From IMG/VR virus record IMGVR_UViG_3300017963_000018, positions 1 through 64,000 of that record: 64,000 nt of DNA; one strand, given 5' to 3'. Shown here piece by piece: positions 24,820 to 32,818 of the stretch. The position numbers and the translations under genes are program-made. How positions within the stretch are numbered: position 1 is the first letter of the stretch; each line of letters starts with the position of its first letter. This DNA is from a virus. Below the pieces are notes generated by a model. That model was given only the letters and a program-made list of their open reading frames with translations, ran no database searches and was not told the DNA's origin.

Positions 24820-25462
24820 ATTGATACGGGCAATGCCGATTCAGCGGGCAAGTTATAAATCACGGAGAACTATCCCAAAGCGAATGCGTGATATGCGTGA
24901 CCCTATGTTTGATATGCTTGAGTGTGACCCGAAACAAGAAACCTTTACGGTGGTAGAAGTCGGAACGCAATGGGGTTGGTGGGCATATCGGGCAGCGAAG
25001 CAACTGCCAGAAAATGTCGTAATCCATTCAGTGGACCCATGGAGTGAAGACGAAGAAAGCTCGAACCATTGGGGGAATGGCCGCACAAATCTACAGGACT
25101 GGGCTAAGAACGTGGAGCCTTGGCTGGGAAAACGGGTCTTTGGGTGGCGTGGAACGTCTAAGGAAATCGCCCCGGAGTTCAAGAACGAATCAATTGATTT
25201 TATATTCATAGATGGCGACCACCGGGCGGAGGCGCTTTTGTTGGACCTACAGTTGTGGTTCCCAAAGGTAAAACCTGGATCTTTAATTATTGGGCATGAC
25301 TGGCGGGGCAAGTGGGCGCGGGAAGTAAGAACGGCCGTTCGGCTATTCTTCCCGAAAGAAGCGCAGGAAAAGCTAACAGTAGATGGCCTCCATGCTGCCC
25401 CCATATATCTAAGTGAGCGAGGGCGTGGGGTGTCTGTGTGTTGGTGGGTAAGGAAGCGATGA
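24812..25462 (+). CDS. SAM-dependent methyltransferase, Methyltransf_24-like (copy 6)
   Basis: GTG 24812 overlaps the kinase end. VVEVGTQWGWWA (about 47), IFIDGDHRAEAL (about 130) and GSLIIGHDWRG (about 153) carry the motifs. It has VDPWSED after the first strand and ends VSVCWWVRKR, close to copy 7 next door, suggesting a tandem duplication. Its stop overlaps the next ATG. Confidence 0.75.
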   Translation: MNRLIRAMPIQRASYKSRRTIPKRMRDMRDPMFDMLECDPKQETFTVVEVGTQWGWWAYRAAKQLPENVVIHSVDPWSEDEESSNHWGNGRTNLQDWAKNVEPWLGKRVFGWRGTSKEIAPEFKNESIDFIFIDGDHRAEALLLDLQLWFPKVKPGSLIIGHDWRGKWAREVRTAVRLFFPKEAQEKLTVDGLHAAPIYLSERGRGVSVCWWVRKR

Positions 25463-26103
25463 CGAAAATAGAACGTAAAGCAATCAAGGCCCCATGGCGG
25501 GTATGTGTGAAAGAGAAGTGTGGGCTACAGGTAGGTATTCCCCCGAAGTTGCGAGGGTATCGGGATAAGATATTCGATTTTGTCCCCAAGAGCAAAGAGA
25601 TGCAAACGGTTGTGGAGATCGGCACTTTGCAGGGGTGGTTCGCTTGGCGAATCATGAAGTGGATGCCTAATGCTTGTGTGTTTTCCATTGATCCGTTTGA
25701 GGATGATGGCCCTATAGATGGCGAATACAATTATAAGTGTTGGAAGAAGAACCTCCGGGAGTGGTGGGGGAAACGGGCTTTCGTCAAACGTGGACAGCCG
25801 GGGCAGGTGGCCGAGGCCTGGCCAAAACAACAGAACGTTGATTGGTTATGGGTCGACGGCTTGCATGGGGAGTTTGCGGGAATTGCCTTATTGGCTATCT
25901 TGAATATGTGGACACCGTTCATGAAGCATGGGGGCCTGATATCCGGCCACGACATTGACGGCGAGTATAGCCGTGAGATTGAGGGGGCTTTGAAGCAGTT
26001 TTGCGAAGCACGAAAGATCCCACAGGTTAACATTAATGAGGCGTTTTCCCTTACCGGTAGGAAAACAACGGCGTGCTGGTGGTTTTACTGGACAGGTGAA
26101 TAA
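25459..26103 (+). CDS. SAM-dependent methyltransferase, Methyltransf_24-like (copy 7)
   Basis: ATG 25459 (AAGGAAGCG upstream) overlaps the previous stop. VVEIGTLQGWFAW (about 51), WLWVDGLHGEFAG (about 129) and GGLISGHDIDG (about 157) are present, and the protein ends TTACWWFYWTGE, matching copy 6. His in DGLH and HD is kept, so activity is likely. Confidence 0.75.
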   Translation: MTKIERKAIKAPWRVCVKEKCGLQVGIPPKLRGYRDKIFDFVPKSKEMQTVVEIGTLQGWFAWRIMKWMPNACVFSIDPFEDDGPIDGEYNYKCWKKNLREWWGKRAFVKRGQPGQVAEAWPKQQNVDWLWVDGLHGEFAGIALLAILNMWTPFMKHGGLISGHDIDGEYSREIEGALKQFCEARKIPQVNINEAFSLTGRKTTACWWFYWTGE

Positions 26104-27071
26104 TGAAGATACTTTACGCGTCAACCAGCCCTTTGGCGGGTGTCTGCGAGCTTATGGCCCGATCGATTCTCGAGTACTTCCCGGAGCACGAAGCCGCAGT
26201 TTTGAATAAAGGCCCCGGTAAACATGGGTGGTATTGCAGGGAAGGTATTTCATTTAAGCGTTGGTCTGTCAAAAACAAAGATCATATCGCCGAGGCGCTG
26301 GAATGGGCGGATGTGATTCACTGTATGGCGAATTTTGGAGTACGGCGCCCGGAAATGGGCCCTTTTGACAAAGAGGGGCTGATAAAATCGAAGAAATGGG
26401 TTTATCAATGGCATGGGGCGCAAATATGGCCCTTCCGAAATGTGTGGGCGGAGAAAGACTATCAGTACGTCACATTTATCCATATCGGTCAGGGATGGGT
26501 AGAGACGCAGATGGATTTCTTCGCCCCCTTCTTTGAGAAGTGGGGGGCAAAGGTTGTGCCCAATATTATATCGGCGGATGACATCCTTCACCGCCCAATC
26601 CCGTGGGAGAATAGAAAAGACCGAATAGGCTTTGCCCCTTCAAACCGTGGACACGGGGTAAACCGCAAGGGGATCCTGGAGGTGCGGACGTCCGTCCAGG
26701 GCTTCCAGCGTGATTTCATTGTGGGCGTCCCATTCGAACTTTGTCTGCAACGAAAGCAGAAGTGCCGGTTAGGCATTGATGAGGTGGTCACCCCTATGTA
26801 CCACAGGAGTGGATTGGAGTTCCTAAGTCAGGGAACGCCGTGCATTTGCTCCTATACCCCGGATACCGAGCGGGTGTTGAAAGACGCGACGGGGACGGAC
26901 ACTATGCCATTTATTAATGCAAAACCGGATACGCTAAAGGAGACCTTTAAGGAATACTTCAATAAGACTGAGGAGGAAAGAATAGAAATGAGCGTAGAGG
27001 CGCGCCGGTGGGTTGATGTGTACTATCACCCAAGTGTGCTTCTCGAGAAATATTTGGACCTATATAAGTAA
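26103..27071 (+). CDS. GT-B glycosyltransferase
   Basis: The 322-residue protein opens MKILYASTSPLAGVCELMAR, a GT4-style first Rossmann strand and Gly loop; ADVIHCMANFG follows near residue 70 and the second Rossmann domain starts near residue 180. MYHRSGLEFLSQGTPCICS (about 222) is the donor-binding E-x7-E-like region, and a terminal helix follows. It is similar in plan to the 28782 gene. Donor and acceptor are unknown. Confidence 0.65.
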   Translation: MKILYASTSPLAGVCELMARSILEYFPEHEAAVLNKGPGKHGWYCREGISFKRWSVKNKDHIAEALEWADVIHCMANFGVRRPEMGPFDKEGLIKSKKWVYQWHGAQIWPFRNVWAEKDYQYVTFIHIGQGWVETQMDFFAPFFEKWGAKVVPNIISADDILHRPIPWENRKDRIGFAPSNRGHGVNRKGILEVRTSVQGFQRDFIVGVPFELCLQRKQKCRLGIDEVVTPMYHRSGLEFLSQGTPCICSYTPDTERVLKDATGTDTMPFINAKPDTLKETFKEYFNKTEEERIEMSVEARRWVDVYYHPSVLLEKYLDLYK

Positions 27072-27078
27072 CGTGTAA

Positions 27079-27205
27079 GCCAGGGTCTGGGGTTGTTAAT
27101 TCAGGCTTTCTGCATTTTTCTGTGTCCACTTCAGACCGGCGCAGGATGGAAACTTCCCTGCGCTACAGAACGTTTGGTCAGAGGGCCAAACAGGCCCTGG
27201 CTTTT
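27079..27205 (+). ncRNA. Structured leader with alternative hairpins (candidate cis-acting RNA)
   Basis: Exact complements inside this 157-nt gap: GCCAGGG (27079-27085) with CCCTGGC (27195-27201); GGTCTG (27084-27089) with CAGACC (27132-27137); GCGCAGG (27139-27145) with CCTGCGC (27157-27163); TTTGG (27173-27177) with CCAAA (27186-27190). A competing hairpin AGGGCC/GGCCCT (27182-27187/27193-27198), followed three bases later by TTTT, looks like a terminator. The outer stem and the terminator exclude each other, as in attenuators. The purine-rich motif and an ATG follow. Confidence 0.5.
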
Positions 27206-27228
27206 GAAAAGAAGAGAAGAGAAGAAAA

Positions 27229-27552
27229 ATGAACCCGAGGACGAACACGGTAGTTCTGTCTGACGGCATTCGGTATGCGGAGATCATTTCGAAGCGATTT
27301 CTGTGTCCCAAGTGCCGAATTTTCTGTGTGGAGCTAACGCCAGTGTATAGTCGTGGAATGTTGCGGCGGCTAAAGTTACAGGGGCAACCTATGCCCACGG
27401 TGAAAGTGATGTGCAAGAATGGCTGTCATTTTCACGAAGGTTGGGGATGGGAAGTCTTTAGCTGGGACTCCATAACGCAGCGGAATCGTGTCAAAGAATG
27501 GCCCGAAGACTGGAAAACAGGGCGTGACACTGAAAGGAAGGTGCGACGGTGA
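27229..27552 (+). CDS. Zinc-binding hypothetical protein, 107 aa
   Basis: The start lies behind GAAAAGAAGAGAAGAGAAG. CPKCRIFC (about 26-33) and CKNGCHFH (about 62-69) form a Cys/His zinc site, and the rest is polar with many Trp near the C-terminus. It is the first gene behind the structured leader, so it may be the regulated product. Its role is unknown. Confidence 0.55.
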   Translation: MNPRTNTVVLSDGIRYAEIISKRFLCPKCRIFCVELTPVYSRGMLRRLKLQGQPMPTVKVMCKNGCHFHEGWGWEVFSWDSITQRNRVKEWPEDWKTGRDTERKVRR

Positions 27553-28256
27553 CGGTACAAATGCGCAGGAAGCTTGGCCCATTGCAAGATTCATGCAAGG
27601 GGAAATGCGTATGGATTCTCGGAAGCGGCCCGACATTAGACGATTGCGATATATCGAGAATGTCAGGGGATTACATATTCGCCCTGAATTCGTCGTATAC
27701 GTTTGTATGGGACCACAAGATGTTCAACGATGCCTGGTGGCTATTGTTTGATCTGCGTGCCTACTCCGAGCTAAAGGAACGGGTGAAGAAGATCCCATTA
27801 GTCAAAGCCCTTGTTTGCAAGAAGTCCCTGGAGCAAATGCGGGAATTGCGGAACGGTGGGCAGTATGTCGAATTCGTAAAGTTGCGATTTGAGCCCGAGC
27901 GGTCAATAGTTGAGACAGCATTGTTGATCGCGGATTTCCTTGGATTTGACGAGGCCTATATGGTGGGCGTGGATGGGTTTGTTCCTAGGGACGGCGTGCC
28001 ATATTGCAAAGCGATCGATGAATGGAAGAAGTGTCATTTCATGGATAAGACGCTTCCTGATTCATGGAAAGGAAGTAGCCGGGATATAGTAAAAGCCCTG
28101 AAGGCGGTAAAGGAAAGGTTGTCACGATTAGAGGTATTCCAAACCTCAACAGCCTTCCCGGAGCCTATATTTCAGCAGATATCATTCGAAGAGGCATTAA
28201 AGAGATCGGAGGCGTTCGATGCGGCAGTCACTCGGGGAAAGGGTAAGAGTCTGTGA
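27549..28256 (+). CDS. DUF115/GT42-like putative transferase (copy 3 of 5)
   Basis: GTG 27549 lies 6 nt after AAGGAAGG. VWILGSGPTLDDCDISRM (about 21), FALNSSY (about 43) and SIVETALLIADFLGF...YMVGVDGF (about 117-143) are the family marks; GSGPT(L) is close to the NGPSL loop of GT42 sialyltransferases. The 235-residue length fits a single catalytic domain. It precedes the neuA/neuB pair by about 2 kb. Confidence 0.55.
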   Translation: MTVQMRRKLGPLQDSCKGKCVWILGSGPTLDDCDISRMSGDYIFALNSSYTFVWDHKMFNDAWWLLFDLRAYSELKERVKKIPLVKALVCKKSLEQMRELRNGGQYVEFVKLRFEPERSIVETALLIADFLGFDEAYMVGVDGFVPRDGVPYCKAIDEWKKCHFMDKTLPDSWKGSSRDIVKALKAVKERLSRLEVFQTSTAFPEPIFQQISFEEALKRSEAFDAAVTRGKGKSL

Positions 28257-28785
28257 GAATTGGTATAAGCAGGGAGGGGGAAAGGCCGCAACGCACAGTC
28301 ACCGATCTATTTGTCAAATAGCCACAACGTTCAAAAAGCGCGGGATCCGGAAGATACTGGATATAGGCTGTGGGCGTGGAAAGCTATTCGAGGCCTTGGG
28401 GTGGCAGAACTTTCGGATGGCAGGGACAGAGATTGTCCCCCATTTGATAACAACAGACTTGAGGCTTATGCCTGTATATCCCTACTCTATCGAAAACCTG
28501 AAACAGATAGAAGATAACGAATATGATCTATGTATCTTCTGTGATGTGTTGGATTGCTTGCGGGACATAGAAGAAGTAAATAAGGCGCTTTCAGAAGCTA
28601 GTCGAATAGCCACCCAGGGGGTATTGATAACACTTGGCCGAGCAACGGATCTTCGGGTTCTGCATTGGGAGCGGGAGACCTGGGAGCGGGTCATTAAAGA
28701 AAAAGTTCCAGGCATTCGGGATGTGACTGAAGACGATAATAGTGTCCTTCGTATTGCGGTCTGGAAGAATGGGGCTGTTTTATGA
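28219..28785 (+). CDS. SAM-dependent methyltransferase, Methyltransf_11/23 type
   Basis: GGAGG lies 6 nt before ATG 28219, inside the end of the previous gene. ILDIGCGRGKLFEAL (about 44) is motif I and YDLCIFCDVLDCL (about 100) motif IV of class I methyltransferases. This is a different branch from the seven Methyltransf_24-like copies. Substrate unknown. Confidence 0.7.
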   Translation: MRQSLGERVRVCENWYKQGGGKAATHSHRSICQIATTFKKRGIRKILDIGCGRGKLFEALGWQNFRMAGTEIVPHLITTDLRLMPVYPYSIENLKQIEDNEYDLCIFCDVLDCLRDIEEVNKALSEASRIATQGVLITLGRATDLRVLHWERETWERVIKEKVPGIRDVTEDDNSVLRIAVWKNGAVL

Positions 28786-29816
28786 AAGTGTTGCACTGTG
28801 TAAAACATTCGCTTGTTCGTTATACCCCGGGACGCATAGCGGCCTACTGGGGGCGCTATACCGAACACCAGGGACAAGCGGTGGCCTTGCGAAGGGGTAG
28901 CCCCAATAATATTGGGAATCACTTCACAGACACGCTGAACCCCTATGGGTACTATTGTGTATCTGGGGCAAGCAAGGCTGTATTACGTCGAATGGTGAAC
29001 GAGGCGGATGTCATTCATTGCCATGATGATGCTTACCCTTATTTGATTGAGCGCCGATTTGGTATGTCAATCGATGGGAAGGTTCTTGTGTATCATGCCC
29101 ATATTGGCGATTTGCCTATGAGGCTATTCCACAAGAATCGAAAATACACGTGGGACGATCGGGTAAAACATGTAACGATAACAAATGGGTATGGGCATTT
29201 GTTCGACGAGGACGAGGTACGGAGCAAAGGCAAGCACAAGTGGGGGCGCTTACCGGATATCCTGGACCTTCATCACCCGGCATACCGTCCAGAACCGGAA
29301 TTGCGCAAACCGATCAACAAGGGACGGGTTCAAGTTGTCTACACGTATTCAAACAACCGTGAGGGGAATAAGTTAAATGCAAAGCGTCCCGTAGGGCATA
29401 GAAAATTAATGACAAGCCCTACCCATATTCCCGGGGTGAAATTTACCATGGTGACAAACAGGCCCTTTGAGGAGGCCATGGCGATAAAGAAGAAGGCGCA
29501 TATTGTCCTTGAGGAGGTATTTACGCCATATCTTCATTTATCGGCATTAGAAGGGGCCGCGGTGGGCGCCATGGTGTTAACGCGGTCGGGGGCCTATGTT
29601 AGGAAAGAACTAAGTAAATATCTGGGGGCCCCGGAGAAAGAGTGGCCTTTTTACCAATGCACAGAAAGAAATCTTCGGGAGGTTTTGACTATGTTGGCGA
29701 AAAATCGTGACATGGTCGTCGAGTGGGGACAGAAGGCACGTAACTGGATGTTAAAGTACTATCAACCCGCAGCCCTGTTGAAGCTATACGAGGAATTCTA
29801 TGGAAGGAATGAGTGA
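28782..29816 (+). CDS. GT-B glycosyltransferase
   Basis: The 344-residue protein opens MKVLHCVKHSLVRYTPGRIA; ADVIHCHDDAYPY lies near residue 74 and VTITNGYGH near residue 129, the usual end of the first GT4 domain. The second domain has VVYTYSNNREGNK (about 184) and HLSALEGAAVGAMVLTRSG (about 252), the donor-site helix with Glu. The ending MLKYYQPAALLKLYEEFY resembles the 26103 gene product, so they may be distant paralogues. Confidence 0.65.
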   Translation: MKVLHCVKHSLVRYTPGRIAAYWGRYTEHQGQAVALRRGSPNNIGNHFTDTLNPYGYYCVSGASKAVLRRMVNEADVIHCHDDAYPYLIERRFGMSIDGKVLVYHAHIGDLPMRLFHKNRKYTWDDRVKHVTITNGYGHLFDEDEVRSKGKHKWGRLPDILDLHHPAYRPEPELRKPINKGRVQVVYTYSNNREGNKLNAKRPVGHRKLMTSPTHIPGVKFTMVTNRPFEEAMAIKKKAHIVLEEVFTPYLHLSALEGAAVGAMVLTRSGAYVRKELSKYLGAPEKEWPFYQCTERNLREVLTMLAKNRDMVVEWGQKARNWMLKYYQPAALLKLYEEFYGRNE

Positions 29817-30054
29817 TCTCATAAATCAATTACCCCCTACGGTCCAGGCGGAAATCGCTAAAGCGATGGTCGCCCGTCCCGAAGGTGGCGATATGACGCG
29901 TTTACTCCCTGTACTGAAACATTTACGGGGGCAGCTTGACCTGTTGATAGAAAAGACAGAGGAACGGTTGAATGCAAATAAAAAGGATAGCACAAGTACC
30001 GATACTGATTCCGGCACGCGGAGGATCAAAAGGGATCGCCCAAAAAAACCTTAA
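29800..30054 (+). CDS. Hypothetical helical protein, 84 aa
   Basis: ATG 29800 has GAGGA 5 nt upstream and overlaps the end of the glycosyltransferase. The product is helical (about 5-65) with a polar tail (STSTDTDSGTRRIKRDRPKKP). The tail overlaps the start of the neuA-like gene by 83 nt. No family is recognised; a small partner protein is possible. Confidence 0.45.
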   Translation: MEGMSDLINQLPPTVQAEIAKAMVARPEGGDMTRLLPVLKHLRGQLDLLIEKTEERLNANKKDSTSTDTDSGTRRIKRDRPKKP

Positions 30055-30757
30055 GCGGGTTATGGGGGAAAGCCTTGTCGCCCGGGCCGTTAAGACGGCG
30101 TTACGGAGTAAGTTTGATCCAATCTATGTATATAGCGATTGCCCCGTTATTTTGAAGGAGGCGAGCGCTGCGGGCGCTTGTGCGGTGGAACGCCCCGAGG
30201 AGGTGTCGGCTGACGACACGACAACGGAGGAGACCCTCTTGCGATTCCTGGAGGATCAAGATCCAAAACGGACCATCGAAGCAATTGCAATAATGCAATG
30301 TACAACACCGTTTATTTGCACTGCAGACCTAAATAGGGCATATGATGTCTTCGACGGCGGGCACAGAACCGATTCCGTGGTTACGGCGGTAGATATGTCA
30401 GCGAGGTATTTCGGTTATCCGAAATATGACGGGACATCGGAGTTTATTCCTATGCGGCCATACAGGGCGCTACGACAGCAGAAATCCATGAAGTTCTGGA
30501 TGGAGAATGGGGGAATCTATCTGGCAAAGCGCACTGTGTGGGAGCGGGGCTTTCGTATTGGCGATAAATGCAAGGTTGCACCTATGGGGTTATGGCAAAG
30601 TGTAGAAATAGACGAGCCCGAAGATTTAGTGATGGTAGAGGCGCTTGCTAAGGCAATGCGTAAGGAGACAGAAGAGCTGACGGCCAAGATCCTTGCGGCG
30701 GGTGACACCGTAACATTTGTAAGGGAGACCAAGCATGCCACTACAAACAAGGTATAA
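29972..30757 (+). CDS. neuA: CMP-nonulosonate (CMP-sialate) synthetase
   Basis: VPILIPARGGSKGIAQKNL (about 9-27) contains the ARGGSKGI loop, the hallmark of CMP-sialic/legionaminic/pseudaminic acid synthetases. Later strands carry AIAIMQCTTPF (about 105) and WMENGGIYLAKR (about 175), matching the usual QPTSP and NG-x-Y sites. The 261 residues are slightly longer than the usual 230. It charges a nonulosonic acid with CTP, giving the donor for a transferase. The neuB-like gene lies 0.5 kb downstream. The exact nonulosonate cannot be told. Confidence 0.8.
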   Translation: MQIKRIAQVPILIPARGGSKGIAQKNLKRVMGESLVARAVKTALRSKFDPIYVYSDCPVILKEASAAGACAVERPEEVSADDTTTEETLLRFLEDQDPKRTIEAIAIMQCTTPFICTADLNRAYDVFDGGHRTDSVVTAVDMSARYFGYPKYDGTSEFIPMRPYRALRQQKSMKFWMENGGIYLAKRTVWERGFRIGDKCKVAPMGLWQSVEIDEPEDLVMVEALAKAMRKETEELTAKILAAGDTVTFVRETKHATTNKV

Positions 30758-31277
30758 ATACTTAGAGATTGGCGCCGAGCGGAATAGGAATACGCTTTTT
30801 CGCCGTAGGTTTAGTGATAAGTGGGCTACGCTTGGTATATCTAAAAAGACGCCGCCGACAATTGTGTGCAATGTCGATGATCCGTGGACTTTGCCCGATG
30901 CTCGGTTTGAGCTTGTTTATGGTGGGCACGTTTTTGAGCACGCAACTAAGCCTGGGCATTTTTTGAGGGAAGCAAAAAGGGTATTACTCCCCGGTGGCTG
31001 GTTAAGGCTTGCCGTTCCTGATCCTTCGTGGTTAATGAAGCAGTACTTAACGGGTAAGCACACAATAGATGACTGTTTGCATAACCTTAGATCGCGGAAA
31101 CCGTTTATGCATTACGATGCATACGACAACGATAAGCTGGTTGCGTTGTTTTTGCGCGCGGGGTTTTCCCATGTCTGGACGCCACCGCCTAAATGTTCAA
31201 AGGTAGCAATGATGTCGCATGGGTATTTCTCGACAAGGGATGACCGGTCGATTTACATAGAGGGGCAGAAGGTATGA
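30735..31277 (+). CDS. SAM-dependent methyltransferase, Methyltransf_11 type (short N-terminus)
   Basis: It overlaps the neuA-like end by 23 nt. YLEIGAERNRN (about 9) replaces the usual D-x-G-x-G loop, while FELVYGGHVFEHATKPGHFLREAKRVL-type motifs (about 57-83) and PGGWLRLAVPD (about 86) are clear. This arrangement is common in methyltransferases placed beside glycan genes (predicted SAM enzymes with a short first helix). The changed SAM loop leaves activity uncertain. Confidence 0.65.
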   Translation: MPLQTRYKYLEIGAERNRNTLFRRRFSDKWATLGISKKTPPTIVCNVDDPWTLPDARFELVYGGHVFEHATKPGHFLREAKRVLLPGGWLRLAVPDPSWLMKQYLTGKHTIDDCLHNLRSRKPFMHYDAYDNDKLVALFLRAGFSHVWTPPPKCSKVAMMSHGYFSTRDDRSIYIEGQKV

Positions 31278-32131
31278 CAGTTAAAGTGATTGCTGAGATT
31301 GGGATTAACCATAATGGGAATATTCAAACTGCTATGACAATGGCTGAAATTGCGAAGGCCTGTGGGGCGGATTTCGTTAAGCTACAAAAGCGCGAGATTG
31401 ATTGGTGTTATTCTGAAGAGCAATTAAATCAACCTTGCGATAGTCAGTGGGGAAATACGGTGCGCGACAAGGTAGTCGGGCGGGAGTTGTCGTGGAACGA
31501 TATAGACAAGTTTCAAGACTATTGTAAGAAGATTGGTATTGGGTGGACTGCCAGCTGTTTTGATCTTTATAGCTTAAGGTTGTTAAACGAGAACTATTAC
31601 CATATTGCATTCAATAAAGTGCCAAGTTGCATGCATAAGCGACCCCAGTTCCTAAAGGCGGTGGCACAGTATCAGGAGTTAACCCTAATATCGACGGGCT
31701 TGTGCCAAGATACTACGGAGATTATTGACATAGCGACAATCTTCGAAAAGGCCTGTTGTCCATATGTTATTAACCATTGTGTAGCATTGTATCCGGCGCC
31801 ATTGGAGCGGTTACATTTGAATTACATTGATAGGCTAATTCAATTATTTGCAAGTGGTCGATATAGGTATTGGCGCGGCATTGGGTATTCAGGGCACGAG
31901 GTTAGTTTGACCCCGAGTGTTATTGCGGCACATTGCGGGGCGACGTGGATAGAGCGCCATTTTACATTAGATCGAAGTGCGCGAGGGAGTGACCATGCCG
32001 CAAGTGTCGAACCACAAGGGTTAAAGCGGATGATACGTGATATCCGAATGTTACCTATAATTGAAGGCGACGTGCCCCGGCACTTATACGGTGACGAGAA
32101 AGATCCTGTTACCTTTTGGCGGGAAGAATAG
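31274..32131 (+). CDS. neuB: Nonulosonic acid synthase (NeuB-type), lacking the SAF domain
   Basis: The protein opens VIAEIGINHNGNIQTAMTMA (about 5-24) and has DFVKLQKREIDW (about 33), ISTGLCQD (about 139), GYSGHEVSL (about 203) and IERHFTLDRSARGSDH (about 225), all typical of the NeuB TIM barrel that joins PEP to a hexosamine. The usual enzyme has about 340-350 residues with a C-terminal SAF/antifreeze-like domain reaching into the partner's active site. This one stops at residue 285, where the linker would begin. It may be minimal, inactive, or helped by another protein. It is tightly coupled to its neighbours. Confidence 0.85.
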   Translation: MTVKVIAEIGINHNGNIQTAMTMAEIAKACGADFVKLQKREIDWCYSEEQLNQPCDSQWGNTVRDKVVGRELSWNDIDKFQDYCKKIGIGWTASCFDLYSLRLLNENYYHIAFNKVPSCMHKRPQFLKAVAQYQELTLISTGLCQDTTEIIDIATIFEKACCPYVINHCVALYPAPLERLHLNYIDRLIQLFASGRYRYWRGIGYSGHEVSLTPSVIAAHCGATWIERHFTLDRSARGSDHAASVEPQGLKRMIRDIRMLPIIEGDVPRHLYGDEKDPVTFWREE

Positions 32132-32817
32132 TGGAACACTTATATAAGGAAGTGGAACAGTTCTGGCGCAACACTGATTCTGTACGCTCCAAGCAGGCGG
32201 CGCACTGGTCCGGGTCTGGGAAATATCGAAGTCTAAATAAGTGGATGCGAATAGTCCGTCAGGTCTCCGCCACATGGACACTGCTTAAGGAACGGAACTT
32301 TCCGGAAGACACCATAAAAAGCATTGTTGAGTATGGGTGCGGCGGCGGCGCCGTATTGACGGCGATGTCGGCTTTTTGCAAGAACCTGAGCGCTATAGAT
32401 ATATCTATGGGTAGTCTAACGATCGCTGACCAGCAATTACGCACGATTGGTATAAATGATCTGAAGACATTGTGTATAGATATTCGGGCGCCGGAGGCTG
32501 CGATTGCTGCAGGCAAGCATAGCCTTTTTGTTTCTGTAGCCGTCTTTCAGCATTTACCCGACCGGGGTTACGCGAGGCGGGTACTAAGAATTGCCCGTAG
32601 GTTGGTCTTCGATAAGGGTCTTGCGTTTATCCAGTTTCGCGAAGGGCCGAAAGGGGACATGAAGAGACAGTATAGTAAATGCCTTTCGGCGTGGAATTGT
32701 CTGTCGGCGGAGGAGTTTGACGAAGACGCAACGGCGGCGGGTTGGGACGTTGCGGAGATATATCCAAATAGAAAAACAAAGACCGGCTATAAATGGGCCA
32801 TTATGAAAGGTGTGTGA
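32131..32817 (+). CDS. SAM-dependent methyltransferase, class I
   Basis: GTG 32131 overlaps the neuB-like stop (TAGTG). IVEYGCGGGAVLTAM (about 65) is motif I, and LFVSVAVFQHLPD (about 131) is the later strand region. GYKWAIMKGV closes the protein. The adjacency to neuB suggests methylation of a nonulosonate or of the chain bearing it; this is inference. Confidence 0.7.
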   Translation: MEHLYKEVEQFWRNTDSVRSKQAAHWSGSGKYRSLNKWMRIVRQVSATWTLLKERNFPEDTIKSIVEYGCGGGAVLTAMSAFCKNLSAIDISMGSLTIADQQLRTIGINDLKTLCIDIRAPEAAIAAGKHSLFVSVAVFQHLPDRGYARRVLRIARRLVFDKGLAFIQFREGPKGDMKRQYSKCLSAWNCLSAEEFDEDATAAGWDVAEIYPNRKTKTGYKWAIMKGV

Positions 32818-32818
32818 A

